A DNA stretch of 64,000 bases from Geodermatophilaceae bacterium NBWT11 (GTDB lineage Bacteria; Actinomycetota; Actinomycetes; Mycobacteriales; Geodermatophilaceae): positions 2,170,001 through 2,234,000 of the forward strand of contig CP043652.1 of the NCBI GenBank assembly GCA_014218215.1. The letters are read 5' to 3'. The notes below the pieces were generated by a model. That model ran no database searches. It was not told the DNA's origin and was given only the letters and a program-made list of their open reading frames with translations. The first letter of the stretch is position 1, and each line of letters starts with the position of its first letter. This document shows, piece after piece, positions 1-7,662 of the stretch. Both the position numbers and the translations under genes were made by a program.

Positions 1-1
1 T

Positions 2-49
2 GCCGCCGCCAACGCCCGCGGCATGCAGGGCTACGCGATCGGCCGCTGA
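2..49 (+). CDS. C-terminal end of an unidentified protein (cut by window edge)
   Basis: Only the last fifteen codons and a TGA stop (47-49) are present; the protein ends in RGMQGYAIGR. The gene runs off the left edge. The frame is open to position 2 and codon composition matches the neighbours, but the tail is too short to assign a family. It converges on the next gene, with 21 bases between the two stops. Confidence 0.5.
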   Translation, partial: AAANARGMQGYAIGR

Positions 50-70
50 CCCGTCAGGGGCGGGCGGGGG

Positions 71-703
71 TCAGCGGGCGAGGGCGAGGAGGGCGGGGGT
101 GTCCTGGCCGGCCCAGGTGCCGCGCAGGACGGGGCCGCCGACGGAGCCCTCCTCGGGGCCGCCGAGCACCCGGAGCAGCACGAGCTCGCCGCCGTCGGTG
201 CGCAGCACGGTCGTCGTGCCCTCGGTGGTGACGGTGACCTCGGCGTCGGCCGGGGGTCCGCTGAGCGTGCCCAGCGCGCCGTCGACGTGCACCCGGGCGG
301 TGGGCTCGCGCACCTCGGGGCCGTCGGGGGTCTGGTACTCCAGCTCCGCCTGCGGGGTGCCGGTGAGCAGCGCGGAGGAGAGCGCGGCGGCGTAGACCGG
401 GTCGGTGGGGCCGTCGTAGACGAAGCGGTGGCCCAGCACGGAGTGCTCCGTCGTCCCGACCAGGACGGCGTCCTCCAGCGGCTGGGCCCGGTAGGTCACC
501 GGCACGTGCAGCACGGTGCCGTCCCCGGTGCGCAGCAGGAAGGTCTCGGTGCCGACCTCGCCGGCGGGGTCGTCGAAGCGGTAGGCGCCGGCGAGCTCGA
601 GGGCGGTGGTGTCCAGCCCGGCGGCCCACGGCTGGGTGGGCACCCACGCCTGGAGCAGCTCGAGCTTGCCGGGGACGAGGGTGGCGAGGTGGATGACGGC
701 CAT
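71..703 (-). CDS. Maltokinase N-terminal cap-like domain protein
   Basis: A 210-residue soluble protein. The opening (MAVIHLATLVPGKLELLQAW, then VPTQPW) is characteristic of the small actinobacterial family resembling the N-terminal cap of maltokinase (Mak_N_cap). In maltokinase that cap sits on the kinase fold; here the kinase domain is absent and the protein stands alone. Residues 30-110 alternate short beta-strand-like stretches with conserved acidic turns. Function is not established; a role around trehalose/maltose-1-phosphate metabolism is only a family-based guess. The ATG start is preceded by TAGCGT and six bases with no Shine-Dalgarno, suggesting a leaderless message. It is transcribed in the same direction as the rhodanese gene ending 10 bases upstream. 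Confidence 0.8.
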   Translation of the reverse strand: MAVIHLATLVPGKLELLQAWVPTQPWAAGLDTTALELAGAYRFDDPAGEVGTETFLLRTGDGTVLHVPVTYRAQPLEDAVLVGTTEHSVLGHRFVYDGPTDPVYAAALSSALLTGTPQAELEYQTPDGPEVREPTARVHVDGALGTLSGPPADAEVTVTTEGTTTVLRTDGGELVLLRVLGGPEEGSVGGPVLRGTWAGQDTPALLALAR

Positions 704-712
704 GCCCGGACG

Positions 713-1111
713 CTAGCGCCGGACGTCGGCCGGCCCGCGCCCGACCGGGAACCCGGCGTCCCGCCACGCGGCGAACCCGCCGGCCAGGTCGGTCGCCCGG
801 TGCAGCCCGACGGCACGCAGGCTCGCCGCGGCCAGCGAGGAGCTGTAGCCCTGGTGGCAGACCACGACCACCTCGACGTCCCAGCCGGTCGCCTCCGGGA
901 CGCGGTGGCTGCCGGTCGGGTCCAGCCGCCACTCCAGCACGGTCCGGTCGATCACCAGGGCGCCGGGCAGCTCGCCCTGCTCGGCGCGCTGGGTCTCGGT
1001 GCGGGTGTCCACCACGAGCGCCCCGCGGGCCAGCGCGGCCGCGGTCTCCGCCGGTCCGGGTCGGTGCACGCCGTCCCGGGCCCGGGCGAGCACGTCGTCC
1101 ACGCCGGTCAC
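713..1111 (-). CDS. Rhodanese-like domain protein
   Basis: A 132-residue single-domain rhodanese. The strand VVDTRTETQ near residue 30 and the active-site loop VVVVCHQGYSSS (catalytic Cys, sulfur-accepting loop C-H-Q-G-Y-S) are intact, followed by the usual DLAGGFAAWRDAGFP ending. Such proteins transfer sulfane sulfur or act as sulfur carriers or sensors in the cytoplasm. I chose the GTG at 1111 because it overlaps the TGA of the upstream FUSC gene (GTGA), implying translational coupling; the longer in-frame extension upstream would run antisense-like through that gene. Substrate is unknown. Fusion to a membrane exporter-like neighbour by coupling is unusual but may only reflect compact packing. 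Confidence 0.9.
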   Translation of the reverse strand: MTGVDDVLARARDGVHRPGPAETAAALARGALVVDTRTETQRAEQGELPGALVIDRTVLEWRLDPTGSHRVPEATGWDVEVVVVCHQGYSSSLAAASLRAVGLHRATDLAGGFAAWRDAGFPVGRGPADVRR

Positions 1112-2232
1112 CGGGGTGCCTGCTCGGCCGGCCCGGGGGCGACGACGGCGGTGAGGCAGCGCCGCAGGGTGGTCACCACGCTGCCGGCCACGAACAGGTC
1201 CTGGCCGCTCTCGACACGCTGGGCCCGGACCCGGTCGGCGAGCGCCTCCACCGCGACCCGGGCCCGGGCGACCACCGCGGGGTCGCCGACCACGTCGTCC
1301 CCGATGGCGTCGTCGGCGACCGAGCGCAGGACGTCGGCGATCGCGGTGAGGGCCCGTGCGGTGTCCGGACGGAGCCTCGGGCCCATCGCGATCTCGTCCC
1401 AGGGCAGCTCGGCGGTCTCGTGCTCGCGCACCAGCTCGGTGAGGTCGGCGACCAGGAACGCCAGGCTCTCCAGCGCCCGGGCGTGCTCGTACTGCTGCTG
1501 GGCGGTGTCGGCGTGCCGGCGGGCCCGCCGGTTGCCGCGGCGGGCCTCGTCGCTGAGCCGCACCGCCTCCCGCATCCGGGTGAGCACCGGGTCCACCGCC
1601 CGCATCCGGCCCCGCCACTGGGCTCCGTCGGGCAGCTCGTCCTGGGTGAGCCCGGCGGCCAGGTCGTCGAGCTGCTCGGCCAGCAGGTCGCGCAGCAGGG
1701 CCAGCTGGGTCTGCGCCGGGGCCAGCGGCAGCGGCGGGAACGCGGCGGTGACCGCGAGGCCGATGGCCGCGCCCAGCAGGGTCAGCCCTGCGTAGCCGGA
1801 GACGTACCCGACGGGGTCGGCGTCCCCGATGATCAGGGTGAACAGCGCGGCGGTGGCCACCCAGCTGCCCGCGGTCCCCAGTGCCCGCCACCCGGCCAGC
1901 AGCACCCCGAGGGCGATGACCAGCGCGACGGTGGCCACGTTGGGGTAGGCCAGCGCGTCGACGGCGAGGGCCACCACCGCACCCAGCGAGATCGCCCCGA
2001 CGGTCTGCAGGGCCTCCCGGGCCGAGCCGGCCAGCGTGGTGGAGGTGGCGATCACCGCGCCCAGGGGTGCGTAGTACGGGTACTCCCCGGCGGCACCGGG
2101 GACGAGCTGGACCACCGCCCAGGCCAGCGACGCGGCCAACGCGGCCTTCACGGCCAGGCCGAGCCGGGGGTGGCGGGCCCAGGTGCGCAGCAGGGCACCG
2201 GTGGGTCCGGGCCGTCGGGCGGTGGGGGTCAC
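1108..2232 (-). CDS. FUSC-family inner-membrane protein
   Basis: A 374-residue protein with six closely spaced hydrophobic segments between about residues 20 and 165 (for example the runs around WAVVQLVPG, TLVALVIALGVLLAG-like and LLGAAIGLAVTAAF) followed by a long soluble helical C-terminal half rich in Arg, Glu and Ala. This is the layout of fusaric-acid-resistance/aromatic-acid-exporter (FUSC, ArAE) proteins, which export aromatic acids or related compounds. The half-size form, with one membrane bundle, is common in actinomycetes. The GTG at 2232 is preferred because the next in-frame starts lie upstream of the divergent phosphatase gene start. The downstream rhodanese overlaps by four bases. 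The substrate cannot be inferred. Confidence 0.85.
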   Translation of the reverse strand: MTPTARRPGPTGALLRTWARHPRLGLAVKAALAASLAWAVVQLVPGAAGEYPYYAPLGAVIATSTTLAGSAREALQTVGAISLGAVVALAVDALAYPNVATVALVIALGVLLAGWRALGTAGSWVATAALFTLIIGDADPVGYVSGYAGLTLLGAAIGLAVTAAFPPLPLAPAQTQLALLRDLLAEQLDDLAAGLTQDELPDGAQWRGRMRAVDPVLTRMREAVRLSDEARRGNRRARRHADTAQQQYEHARALESLAFLVADLTELVREHETAELPWDEIAMGPRLRPDTARALTAIADVLRSVADDAIGDDVVGDPAVVARARVAVEALADRVRAQRVESGQDLFVAGSVVTTLRRCLTAVVAPGPAEQAPR

Positions 2233-2320
2233 CGCGTCATGGTGCTCCGTCGACGCCCGGAGGGGTGGTCCCGCGTCCGTCCGTGGGGCGCAGCGCCCCC
2301 GGTCCGGGCAGGATGGGGGG

Positions 2321-4924
2321 ATGGACGACGGGGAGCAGGTGTCGGGCGGTGCCGCACCGCCGTCCGGGCCCGTGCCCACCGGTGACCGGGAGGGCGCCCC
2401 CGGCGACGTGCTGACCGCGGCGCTGGCCGAGGGCCTGCGGGGGGACCGGGACCGGGTGTCCGCCGTCCGGCGGGTCGAGGCCGCGGCCGTGGGGTCCCGC
2501 GCGCTGGAGCGGCTGGCCCACCTGGCGGCACGGCTGCTGGACGCCGGGTCGGCCCAGGTCTCGCTGCTCGGTGACCTGCAGACCGTGGCCGGCGGAGCCG
2601 GGTTGGCCCCGGACTCGGTCGGTGGGCAGGGCCCGCTGGCCGACTCGCTGTGCACCGTGACCGCCGGGGGCCAGGGCCCGTTGGTGGTCACCGACGCCCC
2701 GGCTGACCCCCGGGTGGCACACCTGCCCCCGGTGCGGGCCGGTGCCGTCGGCTCCTACCTGGGCATGCCGCTGACCGGCTCGGGCGGCTTCACCGTCGGG
2801 GCGTTGTGCGTGTTCGACCCCGCCCCGCGCACCTGGAGCGACTCCGACGTCTCGTTGCTGCGCCAGCTCGCCGACTCGGTGTCCACCGAGCTGGAGCTCT
2901 CGGCGCTGTCCACGGAGTTCGAGGCCAGCCGGCTGCGCTGGGGCCTGGCCATCGACGCCGCGGAGATCGGCAGCTTCGACTGGGACCTGCAGACCGGCCG
3001 GCTGGTCTGGGACGACCGGCTGGTCGAGCTCTTCGGCTACGACCGGGGGGTGTTCGGGGAGACCATCGAGGACTTCAACGCCCGGCTGCACCCCGACGAC
3101 GTGCCCCGGGTGGCCGACGCCCTGCAGACGGCCATCGACACCGTCGGGCCCTTCGAGGCCGAGTACCGCGTGCAGCTGCCCTCGGGGGAGACCCGCTGGG
3201 TCGTCGGGCGCGGCCGGGCGCTGGCCGACGGCAGCGGCCGGTCGACCCGCATCCTCGGCGCTGCCTACGACACCACCCGGCAGAAGCACGGCGACGCCCG
3301 GGTCTCGCGGGTGCTGGAGTCGATGTCGGCGGCGTTCTACTCGATCAGCCGCGACTGGCGGTTCACCTACGTCAACGCCGAGGCCGAGCGGCTGCTGCAG
3401 AGCTCGCGCGAGGACCTGCTGGGCGGGGAGATCTGGGAGCTGTTCCCGGCGACGGTCGGCAGCGTGTTCGAGACCGCCTACCGCGGGGCGATGGCCAGTG
3501 GGGAGCAGGTGGTCTTCGAGGCCTACTACCCGCCGCCGCTGGACGGCTGGTTCGAGATCCGGGTCTGGCCGAGCCCGGACGGTCTCAGCGTCTACTTCCT
3601 GGAGATCACCGAGCGCCGCGCCGCGGAGAACGCCGCCCGCACCAGCGCGGCCCGGCTGGAGATGATCGCCGAGGTGACCGCCGCGTTCGGCGCGCTGCTG
3701 GCCGGCGACCGGACCCACGAGGAGGCCCTGCACCAGCTCGCCCGGTCGGTGGTGCCGGTGCTCGGTGACGCCGCGATCGTCAGCGAGGCCGACGCCGACG
3801 GCCGGATGCGCGACATCGGCAGCTGGCACGTCGACCCCGACCGGGCAGCGGCGCTGGCCCGGTACACCGAGCTGCGGTTGCCGCACCTGTCGCCCGGCGC
3901 CCCCCTCCTGCGCAGCCTGGACACCGGTGAGGTGCTGGTCAGCGAGCAGGTGGCCGAGCTGGTCGAGGAGTTCGTGGCCGGCGACGACGCCGCCCGCGCC
4001 TACGCCGACCTGGACCTGAGGTCCCTGGTCGTCTACCCGCTGGTCGCCCGCGGCCGGACGGTGGGCGCGCTGTCGGTCTACCGCGGTGCCGAGCGGGCTG
4101 CGCAGGACGACGACGACCTGGCTGCCGGCCGGGAGGTCGCCGACCGCGCCGCGCTCGCCCTGGACACCGCCCGGCTCTACGAGCAGCAGCGCCGGATCGC
4201 CGAGGAGCTGCAGCGCAGCCTGCTCACCGCCCCGCCGTGCACCCCCGGCGCCCGGATCGCGGTGCGCTACCTCCCGGCGGCCGAGGCGGCCCAGGTGGGC
4301 GGGGACTGGTACGACGCCTTCCTGCAGCCCGGTGGGGAGCTGGTGCTGGTCATCGGCGACGTCGTCGGCCACGACACCGAGGCCGCGGCGTCGATGGGCC
4401 AGCTGCGCGGGCTGCTGCGCGGCATCGCCTACCGCGAGGGGGTCGGACCCGCCGACGTCCTCGCCGGTCTGGACCGTGCGATGGCCGGCCTGCAGGTCGA
4501 CACGATGGGCACCGCCGCCGTCGCCCGGCTGGAGGGCGTCGGTGACGCCGGGCCCACCCGGGTCACCTGGTCCAACGCCGGGCACCCGCCGCTCATGGTG
4601 GTCGCCGCCGACGGCACGGTGACCGAGCTGACCGCGGGCCGCGCCGACCTCATGCTCGGTGTCGACGAGACGGCGTCCCGCCGCTCGCTCCCGCTGGAGC
4701 TGGGTGCCGGCGCGGTGCTGCTGCTCTACACCGACGGTCTCGTCGAGGCCCGGGACATGCCGCTGGACGAGGGCCTGGACCGGCTGCGCACGACGCTGGA
4801 GGACCTCGGACCGGTCGGACCGGGGGAGCGGGACCTCGAGGAGTTCTGCGACCGGGTCGTGGCCCGGCTGCGGCCGGCGGGTTCCGAGGACGACGTGGCC
4901 CTGGTGGCCGTCCGGCTGGACTGA
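2321..4924 (+). CDS. PAS/GAF sensor PP2C-type (SpoIIE) serine phosphatase
   Basis: An 867-residue cytoplasmic signalling protein with no membrane segment. Reading from the N terminus: a GAF-like domain (about 50-190), a PAS_3 domain (about 205-320, with the typical EYRVQLPSGETRWV signature), a second PAS (about 327-435), a second GAF (about 445-620) and a SpoIIE/RsbU-type PP2C domain (about 625-867). Metal-binding signatures GGDWYD, DVVGHD and the C-terminal SEDDVALV are all intact, so phosphatase activity is expected. These enzymes dephosphorylate STAS anti-anti-sigma factors in partner-switching pathways. It converges with an RsbW-like kinase gene two bases downstream, and a STAS protein is encoded at 14664-14993. 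The ATG at 2321 was chosen because extending further would overlap the divergent FUSC gene. Confidence 0.92.
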   Translation: MDDGEQVSGGAAPPSGPVPTGDREGAPGDVLTAALAEGLRGDRDRVSAVRRVEAAAVGSRALERLAHLAARLLDAGSAQVSLLGDLQTVAGGAGLAPDSVGGQGPLADSLCTVTAGGQGPLVVTDAPADPRVAHLPPVRAGAVGSYLGMPLTGSGGFTVGALCVFDPAPRTWSDSDVSLLRQLADSVSTELELSALSTEFEASRLRWGLAIDAAEIGSFDWDLQTGRLVWDDRLVELFGYDRGVFGETIEDFNARLHPDDVPRVADALQTAIDTVGPFEAEYRVQLPSGETRWVVGRGRALADGSGRSTRILGAAYDTTRQKHGDARVSRVLESMSAAFYSISRDWRFTYVNAEAERLLQSSREDLLGGEIWELFPATVGSVFETAYRGAMASGEQVVFEAYYPPPLDGWFEIRVWPSPDGLSVYFLEITERRAAENAARTSAARLEMIAEVTAAFGALLAGDRTHEEALHQLARSVVPVLGDAAIVSEADADGRMRDIGSWHVDPDRAAALARYTELRLPHLSPGAPLLRSLDTGEVLVSEQVAELVEEFVAGDDAARAYADLDLRSLVVYPLVARGRTVGALSVYRGAERAAQDDDDLAAGREVADRAALALDTARLYEQQRRIAEELQRSLLTAPPCTPGARIAVRYLPAAEAAQVGGDWYDAFLQPGGELVLVIGDVVGHDTEAAASMGQLRGLLRGIAYREGVGPADVLAGLDRAMAGLQVDTMGTAAVARLEGVGDAGPTRVTWSNAGHPPLMVVAADGTVTELTAGRADLMLGVDETASRRSLPLELGAGAVLLLYTDGLVEARDMPLDEGLDRLRTTLEDLGPVGPGERDLEEFCDRVVARLRPAGSEDDVALVAVRLD

Positions 4925-4926
4925 GC

Positions 4927-5343
4927 TCAGCCCCGCAGCAACGCCCAGACCACCTTGGTGTCGGTCTCGGCGTGCCACCCGTGCTCGACCGACATCTCGG
5001 CGATGAGGTAGAGCCCCAGCCCGCCCTGGCTGGGGTCACGGCCGACGGCCGGGGTGGGTGGCCGGACCCTGGCTGCGTCCCGCACCTCGACCAGCCAGCA
5101 GTCCGCCGACCGGCTGACCGTCGCGGTCGCGCCGCTCCCGCCGTGGCGCAGGGCGTTGGAGGCCATCTCGTCGAAGGCCAGCACGACCCGGTCGACGGCC
5201 TCGCCGGCCCCCACCAGCAGCCGGCGCAACGCCGCGCGGACGCCCGGGAGTTCCGCGACGTGCGTGAGCGACCACGACCACCCGTCGACGACGGGCGGGG
5301 GAGGGGCTGCGGGCCACACGGGGCTCGCCCACTCGCGGGTCAC
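4927..5343 (-). CDS. RsbW-like ATP-binding anti-sigma regulatory protein
   Basis: A 138-residue GHKL ATPase of the HATPase_c_2 type. The N-box FDEMASNALRHGG and the G2 box QGGLGLYLIAEM are intact, and the G1 region VEVRDAARV is more degenerate. Proteins of this class phosphorylate STAS anti-anti-sigma factors or sequester an alternative sigma factor. The convergent PP2C phosphatase whose stop lies two bases away would be the natural antagonist, although convergent orientation means no shared operon. The GTG start at 5343 (VTREW) was chosen because translation further upstream would overlap the DUF1697 gene; the exact N terminus is uncertain. Which sigma factor it controls cannot be read from the window. 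Confidence 0.85.
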   Translation of the reverse strand: MTREWASPVWPAAPPPPVVDGWSWSLTHVAELPGVRAALRRLLVGAGEAVDRVVLAFDEMASNALRHGGSGATATVSRSADCWLVEVRDAARVRPPTPAVGRDPSQGGLGLYLIAEMSVEHGWHAETDTKVVWALLRG

Positions 5344-5452
5344 GTACGCACTCCTCGTCCACTCGGCAGTCCGGCACCCGGGGTCGCGTGCTCGTGGCGG
5401 CTGCTGCGCCTCGGGGTGGATGCTCAGCCGCCCCGGTGCCCAAACACGCAGC

Positions 5453-5995
5453 TCACCCCGGGGTGAGGGCGGCGACCCGCTGCACGGTCGCCCAGTTGCG
5501 CGCGGTGCCCGCGACACCGAGCAACCGATCCCACCGCCAGCGGCCCACCGGGGTGTCCTGCACCCCGCCGGGCAGCCACAGGTGCAGCTCGCGGTCGCGC
5601 AGCCACCAGCCGCCCTCGTCCGGTCCGGCCGCGGGGACGGCGGCGGCCAGCGCGGGGTCGGGGGTGCCGGCCAGGAAGGTCACCAGGTAGCGGGCCGGGT
5701 CCAGGACGGCGGGGTCCTCGAGCAGCGGGCCGGCGGCCACCACCACGGCCAGCTCGGCGGCGGTGCGGACGACGACGGCCACGTCGTGCCCCAACCCCTC
5801 GGCGACCGCCGCGTGCACGTCGGCGGCGACGGCCTCGGCGTCGAGGTCGCTGGACAGGATGACGTTGCCGCTCTGCAGCAGCGTGCGCACGTCCCGGTGC
5901 CCACGGGTGGTGAGCAGCTCGCGGAGCGGGCCCATCCCCACCCGCTTCGCCCGCCCCACGTTGATCCCGCGCAGCAGGACGACGTAGCGGGTCAC
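5453..5995 (-). CDS. DUF1697 family protein
   Basis: A 180-residue protein starting VTRYVVLLRGINVG, the hallmark N terminus of the DUF1697 family, with the conserved LLQSGNVILSS stretch near residue 40 and a C-terminal RNWATVQRVAAL signature. The family is widespread in bacteria and its biochemical role is unknown. The GTG at 5995 is preferred over a GTG at 6004 because a TAGGGT box, a good -10 element, overlaps the upstream codon and lies seven bases before 5995; no Shine-Dalgarno is present, so the message is probably leaderless. It is divergent from the reverse transcriptase locus, with 186 bases between the two starts. Confidence 0.88.
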   Translation of the reverse strand: MTRYVVLLRGINVGRAKRVGMGPLRELLTTRGHRDVRTLLQSGNVILSSDLDAEAVAADVHAAVAEGLGHDVAVVVRTAAELAVVVAAGPLLEDPAVLDPARYLVTFLAGTPDPALAAAVPAAGPDEGGWWLRDRELHLWLPGGVQDTPVGRWRWDRLLGVAGTARNWATVQRVAALTPG

Positions 5996-6054
5996 GCCCG
6001 GCACCCTAGGGCCCCCTTACGGTGCGGTCGGGTCTCGGCTCTGCCAGGGTGGTC

Positions 6055-6224
6055 CCGTGCGGTGGTGGGGGGCCGAGGGTGCCGGACCGCAGGTCGGACC
6101 GGCAGCTCCGGGGGTGCCCCGGGGACCGCAGCACGCCGCCACCACCACGCCTCCGGCCACGCGCTGCGCTCCGCGCAGCCGATGGTCGGGACGACGGGAC
6201 AGGTCGGCCCCTCCCACCGCACGG
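6055..6224 (+). ncRNA. Candidate retron-type msr-msd non-coding RNA
   Basis: Directly upstream of the reverse transcriptase, CCGTGCGGTGG (6055-6065) is matched by a perfect inverse copy CCACCGCACGG (6214-6224), spanning 170 bases. Retron RNAs are bounded by such a1/a2 repeats, which pair to present the priming guanosine, and lie just 5' of the RT gene. Between the repeats are compact hairpins: CCGGGG-GTG-CCCCGG at 6108-6122 and GCTGCGC-TCC-GCGCAGC at 6163-6179, plus a GCCGG/CCGGC stem at about 6080-6104. A second, bulged 11-bp pairing (6056-6068 with 6139-6149) is an alternative. The 3' repeat would overlap the first codons of the RT if its ATG at 6182 is used. In DNA this GC-rich, hairpins arise easily, so this is a proposal from position and symmetry only. 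Confidence 0.3.
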
Positions 6225-7582
6225 TGTTCCACGTGAATCGCGAGGTGGCCCGGGCGCTGGCCGACGCGTTCCTCGGGGCGCCGGCCTGGCGGGTCTCGGT
6301 GCTGGTCGACCGGGGCCGCGCGGTGCTGTCGACCGAGCCCTCCTGGCTGGGCCGGGCCGCTGTCGCCGCCGTCACCAGCTGGCCGGAACCGCCGGTCGAC
6401 GCCCCGGGCGAGCTGGCCCGGTTCCTGCTCGGGGTCGACGTGGGCCCCGAGGACGAGGAGGCACGCCCGGAACCGCCGCCCCGCGTGGTCCGCCGGGTGC
6501 CCACCCCGACCCGCATGGGCCGCACCCGCTGGCCGGTGCACCCGCTGCACGACCTCGCCGACGTGGCGGAGCTGCTGGGCACCGACCTCGAGCACCTGGA
6601 CTGGTACGCCGACCGCCAGGGCCGCCAACGTGCCGAGCCGGCCGGTCACCTGCAGCTCTACCGCCGGCGGTGGCTGCCCCGCCCGGGCCGGGTGCCCCGG
6701 CTGCTGGAGGTGCCCACCCCCCGGCTGCGTGCGGTGCAGCGGCTGCTGCTGGACCGGGTGCTCGGGCCGGTCCCGGCGCACCCGGCCGCGCACGGGTTCG
6801 TGCCCGGGCGCAGCGCGGTGACCGGGGCGGCGCAGCACACCGGTGCCGACGTCGTCCTCACCCTGGACCTGGCCGCGTTCTTCGCCACCGTGACGTCCGG
6901 GCGGGTCCACGCCACGCTGCGGACGGCGGGCTACCCGGAGCCGGTGGTCGCGCTGCTCACCGGGCTGGTCACCACCCGGGCCACCCGCGACGACCTGGCC
7001 ACCATGCCCCCCGGCGGCACCGATGCCGCCCGGCACCAGCTGCGCGGCGCGTTGGCCGCGGCGCACCTGCCGCAGGGCGCCCCGACCTCGCCGCACCTGG
7101 CCAACCTCGGCGCCCAGCGGCTGGACCGCCGGCTGGCCGGGTACGCCGCTGTCGCCGGGGCCGGCTACACCCGGTACGCCGACGACCTCACCTTCTCCGG
7201 GGGGCCCGACGTGGCCCGCCGGGTGCGGGCGCTGCAGCACGGCATCGAGCGGATCGTGGCCGACGAGGGCTTCGTGGTGCACCCGACCAAGACCCGGGTG
7301 CGTGGTCGGGGTGCCCGGCAGACCGTGACCGGCATCGTGGTCAACCGGGGGACGTCGCTGCCCCGGGCCGAGCTCGACGCGCTGCGGGCCCGGCTGACCA
7401 ACGCCGCCCGCCGCGGCCCCTCGGCAGCCGACCTCGCGGCGTTCGACGACGACCGGGTCGCGCTGCGGGCGCACCTGACCGGCCGGGTCGCCTGGGTGGC
7501 CCAGGTGCACCCCGCGAAGGGGGCGCGGCTGGCCGCGCTCCTCGCCGCCGTCGACTGGGACGGCCCCGACACGTCGCTGTGA
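6182..7582 (+). CDS. Retron-type reverse transcriptase
   Basis: A 466-residue RNA-directed DNA polymerase. After an N-terminal region of about 150 residues comes a complete RT fold: YRRRWLPRPGRVPRLLEVP (fingers), HPAAHGFVPGRSAV, LTLDLAAFFATV (first catalytic Asp), LPQGAPTSPHLANL and YTRYADDLTFSGG with the catalytic YADD. Retron hallmarks are visible: an AAQH segment in place of the NAxxH motif of region X, and VTG in QTVTGIVVN. Retron RTs copy part of a structured RNA encoded just upstream, and most act in phage defence with an effector. Here the next gene (7663) is a permease, so no effector is obvious unless the N-terminal extension serves. Starts ATG 6182, GTG 6224 and GTG 6233 are all possible; recognisable homology begins near VNREVARALADAF (6233). 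No Shine-Dalgarno is seen. Confidence 0.9.
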   Translation: MVGTTGQVGPSHRTVFHVNREVARALADAFLGAPAWRVSVLVDRGRAVLSTEPSWLGRAAVAAVTSWPEPPVDAPGELARFLLGVDVGPEDEEARPEPPPRVVRRVPTPTRMGRTRWPVHPLHDLADVAELLGTDLEHLDWYADRQGRQRAEPAGHLQLYRRRWLPRPGRVPRLLEVPTPRLRAVQRLLLDRVLGPVPAHPAAHGFVPGRSAVTGAAQHTGADVVLTLDLAAFFATVTSGRVHATLRTAGYPEPVVALLTGLVTTRATRDDLATMPPGGTDAARHQLRGALAAAHLPQGAPTSPHLANLGAQRLDRRLAGYAAVAGAGYTRYADDLTFSGGPDVARRVRALQHGIERIVADEGFVVHPTKTRVRGRGARQTVTGIVVNRGTSLPRAELDALRARLTNAARRGPSAADLAAFDDDRVALRAHLTGRVAWVAQVHPAKGARLAALLAAVDWDGPDTSL

Positions 7583-7662
7583 CCCGGCTGTGACCCGGAC
7601 CCGCCAGTCTCGCCTCACGCGCGGTGCAGCGGGTGCCGTCGCAGAGCCAGGGGGAGCACGAC

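Noticed and set aside
6224-6240. parS-like sequence TGTTCCACGTGAATCG near the RT start
   Set aside because: It matches the ParB site at about 13 of 16 positions, but comparable 13/16 matches occur at about 39340 and 59600, one of them inside hyuA. No parAB genes or origin features are nearby, so these are chance CACGTG contexts.
7590-7662. Longer N terminus for the NCS2 permease
   Set aside because: The upstream in-frame start lacks a ribosome site, while GTG 7663 has GGGGGAG at the right distance.
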